In this document: positions 18,519-27,474 of the stretch, one piece after another
Layout: each line of letters opens with the position of its first letter
How positions within the stretch are numbered: the first letter of the stretch is position 1
Notes under the pieces: generated by a model
The model's input: only the letters and a program-made list of their open reading frames with translations
The model's database searches: none
Told to the model about the DNA's origin: nothing
Program-made: the position numbers and the translations under genes
DNA from: Oscillospiraceae bacterium
GTDB taxonomy: Bacteria; Bacillota; Clostridia; Oscillospirales; UBA929
DNA length: 64,000 bases
Assembly: GCA_009782385.1 (NCBI GenBank)
Contig: WRJE01000001.1
Span: forward strand, 1 to 64,000
Reading direction: 5' to 3'

Positions 18519-19940
18519 TTGATGAAGTCCGCGATTTATATAGGACAGGAACACATAGAGGTTGTCGGCTATTCCGGCGAAGCAGGCGGCGTTAAGGTGT
18601 CGCATTATGCGTATGCCGATTTACCCGAGAGAACGATGATTAACGGTAACATTACCGAGTCATCGGCTCTTGCCGAGCAGTTAACGCAGCTTAAACTCCG
18701 CTATCCACGGCTTTTCAGTGACATTACACTGGTAATCGACTCTAACGCCCTGTCGGTGAAAGAGATACCCGTGCCGAAGCTGAACCACAAGCGGTACTTG
18801 CAAACCGTGCGTGAGGAACTCAACATCAAACCGGGCGACGACATCGTGTTCGACTATGATATTCTGCGTAAGCCGGACGGCAAGACCGCGCTGCTCGCTA
18901 TAAGCTCGCCGCTCTCTTTTCTGGCGAGCTACCTCGATGTGTTCACGGAGGCCGGTATAAAACTGAGTGCCGTTCGCGTTGGCTCGGAGTCGATTGTTGC
19001 GTATATAAAATCGCGGAAAGACTTGAGGGACAAAACCTTTGTCATAAATATTGTAGACGGCATATCTATGCACTCCGTAATATTCAGCAATGGGCAGAAC
19101 GTGTTTTCCACGCGCTCAAGATTGGCGTTCGACAATGAAATGAGCTTGATTCAGAGCATCGCCAACAACTACCCTTCGCTTGTACGGTTTATGAGCTCGG
19201 AAAAATTACCGGAAATCGAAAACAGCTATTATCTGGGACTTACCGACCATCAGTTGGAAATGCTCAAAATGCACGGTGACAACCTTCACGGCTTCAATCT
19301 CTTCGGGCATTCCAGAAGGGCGGCGGCGGCAGTCACCAACACTTGCCATATGTCTTTCATCGGCGCGTATAACAACGGTATTAACCTGTTAGACAGCCTA
19401 AAGAACATGAAGAAGTATATGCGCGAGTATAAACCGCTCAGTCCGATGTGGGCAATACCTGCCGCAGGCGTTATGATAATAGCGGCGTTGTATCTCGTTC
19501 CGACACTTTTAACAAGACCTATACAGAACGAGATAGACTCTATCAATCGTTGGCTCAATGACCCGGAAACTAACGCCAAATTAAATGAAATTGACGAAAT
19601 TACAAACAAAACCACAAATATGATAGCGGTCATTATCGAGATGGAGGAAGCACTGCTCGATGGTGAGCGTTACGACCAGCTGTCGGAGGAGTTGCTTAAT
19701 CTGTTGGTAACAACGGACAGGAATGTTATTGTCGAAACTTTGCGGCTCGATGAAATGGGTATTATCATCTTAAACGGCAGCAGCGACACGGAGACCGACA
19801 GTGCGCGTTATGTCGCTATGCTGTCCGCGAGCGACCTTGTCGGTGATGTCAGTTACACCGGATACAGATATGACAACGCCGAACGGTACAGATTTTCATT
19901 GCAGATTAATCTTCCGATTATAGAAAGCGAGGAGGAATAG
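18519..19940 (+). CDS. PilM-like actin-fold protein with C-terminal PilN-like region (apparent fusion)
   Basis: N-terminal PilM-like fold, then a single TM (MWAIPAAGVMIIAALYLVP) and a PilN-like periplasmic-type region. Confidence 0.7.
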   Translation: MMKSAIYIGQEHIEVVGYSGEAGGVKVSHYAYADLPERTMINGNITESSALAEQLTQLKLRYPRLFSDITLVIDSNALSVKEIPVPKLNHKRYLQTVREELNIKPGDDIVFDYDILRKPDGKTALLAISSPLSFLASYLDVFTEAGIKLSAVRVGSESIVAYIKSRKDLRDKTFVINIVDGISMHSVIFSNGQNVFSTRSRLAFDNEMSLIQSIANNYPSLVRFMSSEKLPEIENSYYLGLTDHQLEMLKMHGDNLHGFNLFGHSRRAAAAVTNTCHMSFIGAYNNGINLLDSLKNMKKYMREYKPLSPMWAIPAAGVMIIAALYLVPTLLTRPIQNEIDSINRWLNDPETNAKLNEIDEITNKTTNMIAVIIEMEEALLDGERYDQLSEELLNLLVTTDRNVIVETLRLDEMGIIILNGSSDTETDSARYVAMLSASDLVGDVSYTGYRYDNAERYRFSLQINLPIIESEEE

Positions 19941-19942
19941 AC

Positions 19943-20497
19943 GTGGAAAAGAAAAAACTGACCGGGCGTGAAAAAATCCTAATATCAATAGTCATAGCCG
20001 CGGGTGCGCTGTTCCTTGCTTTTAATTTTCTCATAGTGCCGGCTTTCAATAATTACAGTGATAAATCCGAAGAGGTTGAGATTCTGAAAACAGAAAAAGC
20101 TCTTGCCGAGGATAAAATCGCGACTTATCTGAGCAAAGTCGAGAATTATAACAGAACGCGCGAAGAGTTTGACGAAATAAAAGCCCTGTTTCCCGAATCG
20201 CTGACAAGCTACGAGTTGGATCAGCTGTTGACGGAGCTGTGCAAGCGTCACGGGCTTGATCCGACATACTTGGATATATATTCAAGACCTCCGGCAGAGG
20301 GCGCGGCTATGACGAACGCCACGCTTAGAGTTTCCGTTTCGACCCAGTACCCCGACATCACGCGGTTTGTCACAACGATTAACAGCATAGATTATTTGCA
20401 GTTGTCGTCGTTCAACTATATTTTGAAAGAAGATTTTATTACCGTTGATATGGGCGTTAATGTTCAAATGTATGTGTTGGGAGAGAATTTTGACTGA
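19943..20497 (+). CDS. PilO-like type IV pilus protein
   Basis: N-terminal TM, coiled coil, ferredoxin-like C-terminal region; directly follows the pilM/N gene. Confidence 0.7.
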   Translation: MEKKKLTGREKILISIVIAAGALFLAFNFLIVPAFNNYSDKSEEVEILKTEKALAEDKIATYLSKVENYNRTREEFDEIKALFPESLTSYELDQLLTELCKRHGLDPTYLDIYSRPPAEGAAMTNATLRVSVSTQYPDITRFVTTINSIDYLQLSSFNYILKEDFITVDMGVNVQMYVLGENFD

Positions 20498-20562
20498 TAC
20501 CGGAGCTTAATTCCTCCCGGCAATAAATTTTTCCAAATCGCGGATTTTTTCTGTTTTTCGTA

Positions 20563-20591
20563 TTGACAAACTGATAAAGCGGTATTATAAT
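20563..20591 (+). promoter_or_regulatory. Sigma-A promoter for the tRNA pair
   Basis: TTGACA - 17 nt - TATAAT, 15 nt before tRNA-Leu. Confidence 0.8.
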
Positions 20592-20606
20592 GTCAAAGTA
20601 GCTCTC

Positions 20607-20693
20607 GCCGGAGTGGCGGAACTGGCAGACGCCCGGGACTTAAAATCCCGTGTTCGCAAGAACGTACCGGTTCGAGCCCGGTCTCCGGCACCA
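20607..20693 (+). tRNA. tRNA-Leu (anticodon TAA)
   Basis: GCCGGAG/CTCCGGC acceptor, anticodon loop CTTAAAA, long variable arm, TTCGAGC T-loop, encoded CCA. Confidence 0.95.
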
Positions 20694-20702
20694 TGTAAAT
20701 AT

Positions 20703-20778
20703 CGCGGAGTGGAGCAGTTGGCAGCTCGTTGGGCTCATAACCCAAAGGTCAAGGGTTCAAATCCCTTCTCCGCAACCA
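20703..20778 (+). tRNA. Initiator tRNA-Met (anticodon CAT)
   Basis: Anticodon loop CTCATAA with GGG/CCC stem, C1-A72 mismatch (CGCGGAG/CTCCGCA), A11-U24 D-stem pair, encoded CCA. Confidence 0.92.
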
Positions 20779-20780
20779 CG

Positions 20781-20815
20781 AAAATCCCTTGAACCGCAAC
20801 GGCTTGAGGGATTTT
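20781..20815. repeat. Imperfect hairpin downstream of the tRNA genes
   Basis: AAAATCCCT...AGGGATTTT 9-bp stem with inner CCG/CGG; no T-tract. Confidence 0.6.
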
Positions 20816-20945
20816 GCTCTGCTTGTAGTTTCCCGCAGTTTGCTTCTCTTCCCGATGTTCATACACATTGGCGGGCTTCCGCCGTTTATATAAATTATTG
20901 CTAAACACCCCCTCCTCATGGTATAATAACTGTAGAGGTGATTTT

Positions 20946-21230
20946 ATGAGCAAGACATATCGATTTGTGAATCATACCGAGCCTATTCCCAAAGCTGAAA
21001 TAGAGCGTTTGTATGATGGTTACTGGGTTTATGTCGTTAAAGCAAGGGCGGAAGATACGGGACGGCTTTTAGAGGGTATTCCCGTTATTATAGGTTCTGT
21101 TCCGTATGACGGAGCAGAGGACGGAATTTATGAGCAATATAAAACAGATGAGTATAACAGTCGTGTCGGTATTTCATTTCGACATGACGAGGGATTTATA
21201 TCTTCATTACGACTGGCGGGTACTGCTTAA
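20946..21230 (+). CDS. Small conserved-looking protein coupled to a retropepsin-like gene
   Basis: ATG at 20946; 1-nt overlap (TAATG) with the next gene. Confidence 0.65.
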   Translation: MSKTYRFVNHTEPIPKAEIERLYDGYWVYVVKARAEDTGRLLEGIPVIIGSVPYDGAEDGIYEQYKTDEYNSRVGISFRHDEGFISSLRLAGTA

Positions 21231-21718
21231 TGACTAATTATTTGAATTTTGCTTATACCTCGGAAATGGACTTGGAATATCGCGCAGAAGACGGACATCG
21301 GCATATAATGATACCCGTGTTTTACAAAGACAACAGTTACTCAAATGACACGGTAGATTTTATCATCGACACAGGTGCATACATAACCGTACTTACAAAA
21401 GAGACCGCGCTTATGTTTGGATTTGACAAGTTGGAGCCTATCAAACGAAATATCCCTCTGACAGGATTCGCGGGGTTTCGCATTGAAGGTGATTTGGTGG
21501 AAATATCTATGCTTTTAGGTGGCAGACGGCTTGTAAACGCCAAAGTTGCCATACCACACGAACATACCACCGACAACATTTTAAGTCTTAATATATTGGA
21601 ACATTTTAACTATCTCGTAGATAATCTTAACGATAAGATATTCTTTGCGGATAATCCCGAATATAAAGCACGGATTGAACTAAAATGCGGTAGTGTGTTG
21701 GTTGTTACGGACAAATAA
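21230..21718 (+). CDS. Retropepsin-like aspartic protease domain protein
   Basis: VDFIIDTGAYITVLTKETALMFG (DTGA catalytic motif), ...NILSLNILEHFNYLVD. Confidence 0.75.
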   Translation: MTNYLNFAYTSEMDLEYRAEDGHRHIMIPVFYKDNSYSNDTVDFIIDTGAYITVLTKETALMFGFDKLEPIKRNIPLTGFAGFRIEGDLVEISMLLGGRRLVNAKVAIPHEHTTDNILSLNILEHFNYLVDNLNDKIFFADNPEYKARIELKCGSVLVVTDK

Positions 21719-21800
21719 ACTTTCTGCTCACGAAAAACGCAGTAATATAAGTGAACCGCCTGTCTGTTTCTAACACACTGGACGAGCGGGGCTTACAAAG

Positions 21801-21828
21801 CGGGACGCGCGGGGGCGCGTCCCCTACT
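21801..21828. repeat. Dispersed palindromic element
   Basis: CGGGACGCGCGGGGGCGCGTCCCCTACT; the same 22-bp core recurs at 24987. Confidence 0.85.
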
Positions 21829-21881
21829 TGACTTATGTCCTCAAGTTTTGTATAATCAAGGTGTTTTGAGGTATATGAGTT

Positions 21882-24065
21882 ATGAATAAGCTAAATCCCC
21901 GTCAAATCGAGGCAATTACCGCGCCGGACGGTCCCGTACTCGTTCTCGCGGGCGCGGGCAGCGGAAAAACCACAGTCCTGATAGAGCGTATCGCGTATCT
22001 CATACGCGAACGCGGCGTACTCCCCTACGCGATATTAGCCATCACTTTTACTAAAAAAGCCGCCGAGGAACTGCGCTCACGGCTTACAAAGCAGCTCGGC
22101 ATCGGCGCGAACGATGTGTGGGCGTTCACGTTCCACGCCGCCTGCTCAAAAATACTCCGCCGCGACATCGAGCGGTTGGGTTACACCAAGGACTTCACCA
22201 TTTACGACACCGATGACAGCGCGCGTATCGTTAAGATGTGCCTTAATGATTTGCAGCTCGACCCCAAGCAGTTCAACCCAAGGGCGATGCACGCTTGTAT
22301 TTCCCGCGAGAAGAACGCCGATGTGCCGCCCTCGCGTTATGAGGAAAACTTCGGCGGCGGCAAGCAAATACAAGAAATTTACACCCTGTATGTAAAAAGA
22401 CTGCGCTTGAACAACGCGTTGGATTTTGACGATATACTGCTGAAAACCGTGGAGCTTTTCGAGAAAAACCCCGATGTTTTGGAGTTCTATCAAAGAAAAT
22501 TCCGCGCCCTGCTCGTTGACGAATATCAGGACACGAACACCCTGCAATATAAACTCTGCGCCATGCTTTCCGCAAAAAGCCGCAATATTTTTGTCGTTGG
22601 AGATGATGACCAGAGCATTTACCGTTTTCGCGGCGCGACAATCGAGAATATACTGAGCTTTGAAAAAGAATACCCCGATGCCACTGTTATCCGCCTTGAG
22701 CAAAACTACCGCTCCACACAGAACATACTTACAGCCGCCAACAATCTAATCGAAAACAATCTCGGGCGCACGGGAAAATCACTGTGGACGGATACGGGCA
22801 GCGGTCAGCCCATATCGTTGTGCCGCGCCGAAAATGACTACTACGAGGCCGACTACATAGCCGACTGTATTGAGCGGCACGTCAACGGCGGCGGCAAGTA
22901 CAGCGACATGGCGATTCTTTACCGCATAAACGCGCTGAGTAACCGTATTGAGGAGGCGTTAAGGCGGCGGAGCATACCCTATCGTGTGATAGGCGGCACG
23001 CGCTTCTTTGACCGGGCGGAAATCCGTGATATGCTGGCATATCTGCATATACTTAACAACCCCGCCGATGACTTGCGGCTCACACGTATCATCAACATAC
23101 CACCGCGCGGTATAGGAGACAAGACAATCGGGGGCGTTATCGCCGAGGCCGCCGCGAAAGGCGTTCCGATGATGGATATAATAAAACAGTCCGCTCACCC
23201 CGCGTTGGCTCGCTTTTACAAGATATATGAGAATCTCCGCGATTTGATAGATACCATGCCGCTGACAGAACTCTACGATACCCTTCTTGAAACTACGGGA
23301 TATGTTCGCGTTCTTAGGGAAAAGAACGACTTTGAATCTGACGGACGCGCGGAGAACGTCATGGAACTGAAGTCCACTATAAAGAAATTCGGTGACGACT
23401 TCGCGGAGGGTACACTGTCGGAGTTCTTGGAGAGCGTATCACTTGCCACGGATGTGGAAAACTATGACGCGGGCGCGAACGCCGCCGTCTTGATGACTAT
23501 ACACAGCGCGAAAGGTCTGGAATTTCCAACAGTTTTCATCGCCGGACTTGAGGAGGGTATATTCCCCTCCCTGCGCTCGCTCGACCCGATGGATTTGGAG
23601 GAAGAGCGGCGGCTCTGCTATGTCGCCATCACACGCGCGAGGCGGCAGCTTCACATCACATACTCGGCAAGCCGCACATTGTACGGGCAGTCCAATTACA
23701 GCCCCGTTTCACGCTTTATCGGGGAACTGCCGAATGAATGTGTCGAGAAAGCGGAACACGCGGTGAAAGCCGCGCCGTATGGTGATATGCGCGTTGAGGC
23801 GACAGTTCGGCGGACGACCGAAGGTCGTCCCTACGGGGTATCTTCCCAACGGGCGACCGGTAGCCGCCCCTACAGTGTGACACCCTCCCCGGAGGTGTCG
23901 TTTACCAAGGGTTCGACCGTCAATCACAAGGCGTTCGGGCGCGGCACGGTAACAAACGTGTCGCCGATGGGCGGCGACGCGCTGATTGAAGTGGCTTTTG
24001 ATACGGTCGGCACGAAACGGCTCATGCAAAAGACCGCGTCGGCGCATATGACGGTTGAAAGTTAA
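21882..24065 (+). CDS. pcrA: UvrD/PcrA-type ATP-dependent DNA helicase
   Basis: Walker A GAGSGKTTVL, VDEYQDTN, GDDDQSIYRFRGA, IHSAKGLEFPTVFIAGLEEG. Confidence 0.93.
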   Translation: MNKLNPRQIEAITAPDGPVLVLAGAGSGKTTVLIERIAYLIRERGVLPYAILAITFTKKAAEELRSRLTKQLGIGANDVWAFTFHAACSKILRRDIERLGYTKDFTIYDTDDSARIVKMCLNDLQLDPKQFNPRAMHACISREKNADVPPSRYEENFGGGKQIQEIYTLYVKRLRLNNALDFDDILLKTVELFEKNPDVLEFYQRKFRALLVDEYQDTNTLQYKLCAMLSAKSRNIFVVGDDDQSIYRFRGATIENILSFEKEYPDATVIRLEQNYRSTQNILTAANNLIENNLGRTGKSLWTDTGSGQPISLCRAENDYYEADYIADCIERHVNGGGKYSDMAILYRINALSNRIEEALRRRSIPYRVIGGTRFFDRAEIRDMLAYLHILNNPADDLRLTRIINIPPRGIGDKTIGGVIAEAAAKGVPMMDIIKQSAHPALARFYKIYENLRDLIDTMPLTELYDTLLETTGYVRVLREKNDFESDGRAENVMELKSTIKKFGDDFAEGTLSEFLESVSLATDVENYDAGANAAVLMTIHSAKGLEFPTVFIAGLEEGIFPSLRSLDPMDLEEERRLCYVAITRARRQLHITYSASRTLYGQSNYSPVSRFIGELPNECVEKAEHAVKAAPYGDMRVEATVRRTTEGRPYGVSSQRATGSRPYSVTPSPEVSFTKGSTVNHKAFGRGTVTNVSPMGGDALIEVAFDTVGTKRLMQKTASAHMTVES
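23811..23874. repeat. Two palindromic elements inside the uvrD/pcrA coding sequence
   Basis: CGGACGACCGAAGGTCGTCCCTACGG and CGGGCGACCGGTAGCCGCCCCTACA, in frame (RRTTEGRPYGVSSQRATGSRPYS). Confidence 0.85.
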
Positions 24066-24067
24066 TC

Positions 24068-24979
24068 ATGAAAACATTCACGGCAACCGAAAACGACGCG
24101 GATATGCGCCTTGACCGCTTTATTACAAGACTTCTGCCGCATTTGCCCCCGTCACTAATACAGAAGTCAATAAGGCAGAAAAAAGTGCGCCTTAACGGCA
24201 AGCACCCAAAGCCCGACGCGCGTATCGCGGCGGGCGACTTAATCACGCTCTATCTGCGCCCGGAGCAGTTAACGCCGCCGACCGCGTCCGCTCCACAAAT
24301 CCCCATATACCAAAGCACGCCGTTCGTTGATGTTGTATATGAAGATAAGCACGTACTCATTGCCAACAAGCCAATCGGGCTGCTGTCACAGGACGACTCA
24401 TCGCCCGATTCTCTGGCTTCACGCATATGCGCTTATCTCTATGACAGCGGGGAATGGCGGCCGCAGAACGGTTTCAAGCCGGAGTTGTGCCACCGTATAG
24501 ACCGCAATACAAGCGGGTTGGTAATCGCCGCGAAAACCCATACCGCGCTGACAATCATGTGCGAGAAAATACGCCTGCGTGAGGTCGAAAAATACTATCT
24601 CTGTTTGGTACACGGACAGCCGAGTGACGGCACATTCAAAGATTTTATCTTCAAGCACACAAACGAAAGCCGCGTTACCTTAACTTCAAATCCGGTACGC
24701 GGCGCGAAAACGGCGGTAACACACTGCCGAACGCTTGAAAACAGAGGGGATTTATCGCTTCTGGAGTGCCGCCTTGAAACGGGACGCACACACCAAATTC
24801 GGGCGCAGCTCGCCTTTCACGGTCACCCGCTGTACGGTGACGGAAAATACGGACACGACAAGGGTACGCAATGCCTGTGCGCTTATAAATTAAAATTCGC
24901 TTTCAAGACTTCGGCGGGATGCCTTGGATATCTGAACGGTAAAACGGTTGAATTGAAGGAACTGCCGGAATGGACGTAA
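24068..24979 (+). CDS. RluA-family pseudouridine synthase
   Basis: N-terminal S4-like region, CHRIDRNTSGLVIAAKT, ETGRTHQIRAQLAFHGHPLYGD. Confidence 0.92.
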   Translation: MKTFTATENDADMRLDRFITRLLPHLPPSLIQKSIRQKKVRLNGKHPKPDARIAAGDLITLYLRPEQLTPPTASAPQIPIYQSTPFVDVVYEDKHVLIANKPIGLLSQDDSSPDSLASRICAYLYDSGEWRPQNGFKPELCHRIDRNTSGLVIAAKTHTALTIMCEKIRLREVEKYYLCLVHGQPSDGTFKDFIFKHTNESRVTLTSNPVRGAKTAVTHCRTLENRGDLSLLECRLETGRTHQIRAQLAFHGHPLYGDGKYGHDKGTQCLCAYKLKFAFKTSAGCLGYLNGKTVELKELPEWT

Positions 24980-24986
24980 CGCAAAT

Positions 24987-25060
24987 GGGACGCGCGGGGG
25001 CGCGTCCCGTTGATAATAAACGTCATATTTTATGCGGACGACCAAAGGTCGCCCCTACGA
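24987..25060. repeat. Two dispersed palindromic elements
   Basis: GGGACGCGCGGGGGCGCGTCCCG; GCGGACGACCAAAGGTCGCCCCTACGA. Confidence 0.85.
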
Positions 25061-25063
25061 TAA

Positions 25064-25099
25064 AAAATGGCGGATTGCCATCCGCCATTTTATTTTTAC
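25064..25099. terminator. Putative bidirectional Rho-independent terminator between convergent genes
   Basis: AAAATGGCGGATTGCCATCCGCCATTTTATTTTT: GC-rich stem with T/A-rich flanks. Confidence 0.75.
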
Positions 25100-25104
25100 C
25101 TATT

Positions 25105-26133
25105 TTACAATATTCTTCTCGCACCTACAAAGTACCTTGTGTAATAATTCTCCGACATTGAGGTTATAATTACCCCGCCCCTTCTCGATGATGCGTGTAT
25201 AAATTTATCGTCTCCGATAAATATACCCACATGACTGGCTGCGGCTTTGTTAATGCTCGGGTCGCGGAACAGAACCAAATCTCCGACTTGCAACTCCGCT
25301 TTTGAGATAGTCACGCCGTTGTTCAACTGCCCCGCCGAACTGCGGTTGAGCGAGTATCCGAAATTTTTGTATACATAGGTCGTAAATCCGGAGCAATCAA
25401 ACGTATTCGGCCCGGAAGTGCCGTATTTATACTTTTTGCCGAGATAACTTTTCGCAAAATTAACTATTTCAGTCTGTATGTCCGTCAACGCGCCCGTTGG
25501 CACCGCGACATCTTCGATATAAATATTCGCTTCGCCGTCATCGGCATAGTCGCCGTCACCGTCCATAAGCTCGGGTTCAACGTCATCGTCAATCATATCA
25601 ACTTGAACAGGCTGTTCCATAACACGGGCGGGTCTTTCAACATTGAGATAATCGGCGTGGATATAGCCCACAGTCCCGTCACGGCTGACCTTAAACCAAC
25701 CCGCTGAAACACCGATTATGTTAACACGGTCACTCGTATTAAGTTTCGTCTGTATATTCGCGTTTAACGAGGGTTCACCGCGCACGTTAACGTTTGTGCC
25801 GTTAATGACACCGTCACCGATATCCATATCGGCATCGCCGATGAGCTTAACATATTCCGCCGACACATAGCCGATTTGATAGTTATGTACGACCTTGTAC
25901 CATTCCCCGTTTTCAACGGAATCTAAAATGAGAATTGTCGCGCCGTTCGATATGCGTCCCATTTCCTTGCCGCTCAGTGACGGCGCGGCGCGGAAACGAA
26001 GAGAGCTTGCTTTAACCTGACCCATTTGTGCTTCGGCTGCCAATGAATTTGCTGAAATTGCAAATAAAACGATAAATAGCAGTGCCGATGCCGTTAACAG
26101 TTTCTTTAGCGAAGATAGCATAGATTCCTCCAA
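25105..26133 (-). CDS. Secreted SH3-domain NlpC/P60 endopeptidase
   Basis: Signal peptide, two SH3b-like repeats, NTFDCSGFTTYVYKNFG...HVGIFIGDDKFIHAS. Confidence 0.9.
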   Translation of the reverse strand: MEESMLSSLKKLLTASALLFIVLFAISANSLAAEAQMGQVKASSLRFRAAPSLSGKEMGRISNGATILILDSVENGEWYKVVHNYQIGYVSAEYVKLIGDADMDIGDGVINGTNVNVRGEPSLNANIQTKLNTSDRVNIIGVSAGWFKVSRDGTVGYIHADYLNVERPARVMEQPVQVDMIDDDVEPELMDGDGDYADDGEANIYIEDVAVPTGALTDIQTEIVNFAKSYLGKKYKYGTSGPNTFDCSGFTTYVYKNFGYSLNRSSAGQLNNGVTISKAELQVGDLVLFRDPSINKAAASHVGIFIGDDKFIHASSRRGGVIITSMSENYYTRYFVGARRIL

Positions 26134-26146
26134 AAATTCTTGCTTT

Positions 26147-26524
26147 CTAGGACGCGAGAGCGCGTTCTAACCAAACCGTCGCCAAATCCATGGCGGCGTA
26201 AAGCCCGTCTTTTGTGCTGTTTTTAATAACCCTATCCCTAGCCTTTACATCCGGCGAGGTGTACTGAAGCTGAACCGATACGCGTGTCGCCACATCGAGT
26301 TCGCCCTCGGTCTGCTTGTCGGGTGTCTGTTTCGTCTCCAAAACTTGGAGCATGATGATATACCTATCCGCCATGCTGCCATAGTAGATTATGTTCTCAT
26401 AACGCATGAGCGGCTTGCCTTTGTACATCATGCCCTCACCCGGTTTCATCTTTGTCACGGACAACTGTTCCACCTCGTTTTCGATTTGTAACCAAATTGT
26501 AACATACATACAATTATTTGTCAA
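26147..26524 (-). CDS. Conserved hypothetical protein
   Basis: ORF with MMYKGKPLMRYENIIYYGSMADRYIIMLQVL; family unnamed to me. Confidence 0.6.
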   Translation of the reverse strand: MTNNCMYVTIWLQIENEVEQLSVTKMKPGEGMMYKGKPLMRYENIIYYGSMADRYIIMLQVLETKQTPDKQTEGELDVATRVSVQLQYTSPDVKARDRVIKNSTKDGLYAAMDLATVWLERALAS

Positions 26525-26560
26525 CTAGATTTTGACAAATTTTTTTCGGAAAATTTTTCC

Positions 26561-26625
26561 TGTTGGGGCGGATGGCAATCCGCCCGTTGTTTTTGGACGG
26601 CGCGCCGGGGTCGTTGCGCCCTACA
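26561..26625. repeat. Two dispersed palindromic elements
   Basis: TGTTGGGGCGGATGGCAATCCGCCCG; GGACGGCGCGCCGGGGTCGTTGCGCCCTACA. Confidence 0.85.
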
Positions 26626-26631
26626 ATGGGG

Positions 26632-27474
26632 TTACGATGAACCGCACAATTTTTTATAACTATCATATCTGCTTTGATATATGCCGCCGTCTCTGACGGC
26701 GTTTATAACGCCGCAGTCCGCACCCTCTCCGATATGAGCGCAGTCGCTGAACCTGCACGAATAACCCTCAAATTCGGGGAACATATCCTTAATATCCCGC
26801 TTGTCTCCCAAGTCTAAATCGTCAAACGCGGAGAAACCGGGCGTGTCGGCAAGCCATGTATCCTCTCCCATCTTGAACAGCTCCACGTGGCGTGTGGTAT
26901 GTCTACCGCGCCCGAGCCGCTCGCTGACCTCCCCTATCGGCATATTCGCTTCCGGAAGCAGAATGTTTAATATACTGGACTTCCCTACCCCCGAATGCCC
27001 CGAAAAAGCCAATATTTTACCCCTAATTGCTTCCCGCAGTTCGTCAATCCCCTCTTTAGCCGGAACGGCGGTGCGGACAACGGTGTACCCAATGCTCGCG
27101 TACATCTCCGCTATACCGGAGGTATCGCCGATGTCGCTCTTGTTCAAACAAAGAATGGGCGTGACCCCTTTTTGCAGAGCCAAGCCCAATATCTTGTCAA
27201 TCCACAGCGTTCCGCTGACAGGCGGCGCGATACTGGCAACCATAACCAGCGCGTCCAAGTTAGCGACCGGGGGGCGCGTAAAAACATTCTTGCGCGGCAG
27301 AATCTCCTCAAGCCGCCCCTCGCCGTTTTTTACGGTTATTCTTACCCTATCGCCCGGTAACGGGGCGATTCCGTCCAAACGGAAGCGTCCCCGCGCCTTG
27401 CAGGTGACCGTCTCGTCTCCGTGGGCGACATAATAGAATCCGCCGATACCGCGCGTTATAATCCCCTCTGTCAT
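26632..27474 (-). CDS. rsgA: Ribosome small subunit-dependent GTPase A
   Basis: Circularly permuted GTPase motifs LCLNKSD, GHSGVGKSSILN, DTPGFSAFD; zinc-binding C-terminus. Confidence 0.93.
   Translation of the reverse strand: MTEGIITRGIGGFYYVAHGDETVTCKARGRFRLDGIAPLPGDRVRITVKNGEGRLEEILPRKNVFTRPPVANLDALVMVASIAPPVSGTLWIDKILGLALQKGVTPILCLNKSDIGDTSGIAEMYASIGYTVVRTAVPAKEGIDELREAIRGKILAFSGHSGVGKSSILNILLPEANMPIGEVSERLGRGRHTTRHVELFKMGEDTWLADTPGFSAFDDLDLGDKRDIKDMFPEFEGYSCRFSDCAHIGEGADCGVINAVRDGGIYQSRYDSYKKLCGSS

Noticed and set aside
20735-20953. Minus-strand ORF 20735-20953 and plus-strand ORF 20650-20904
   Set aside because: Both overlap the tRNA genes.
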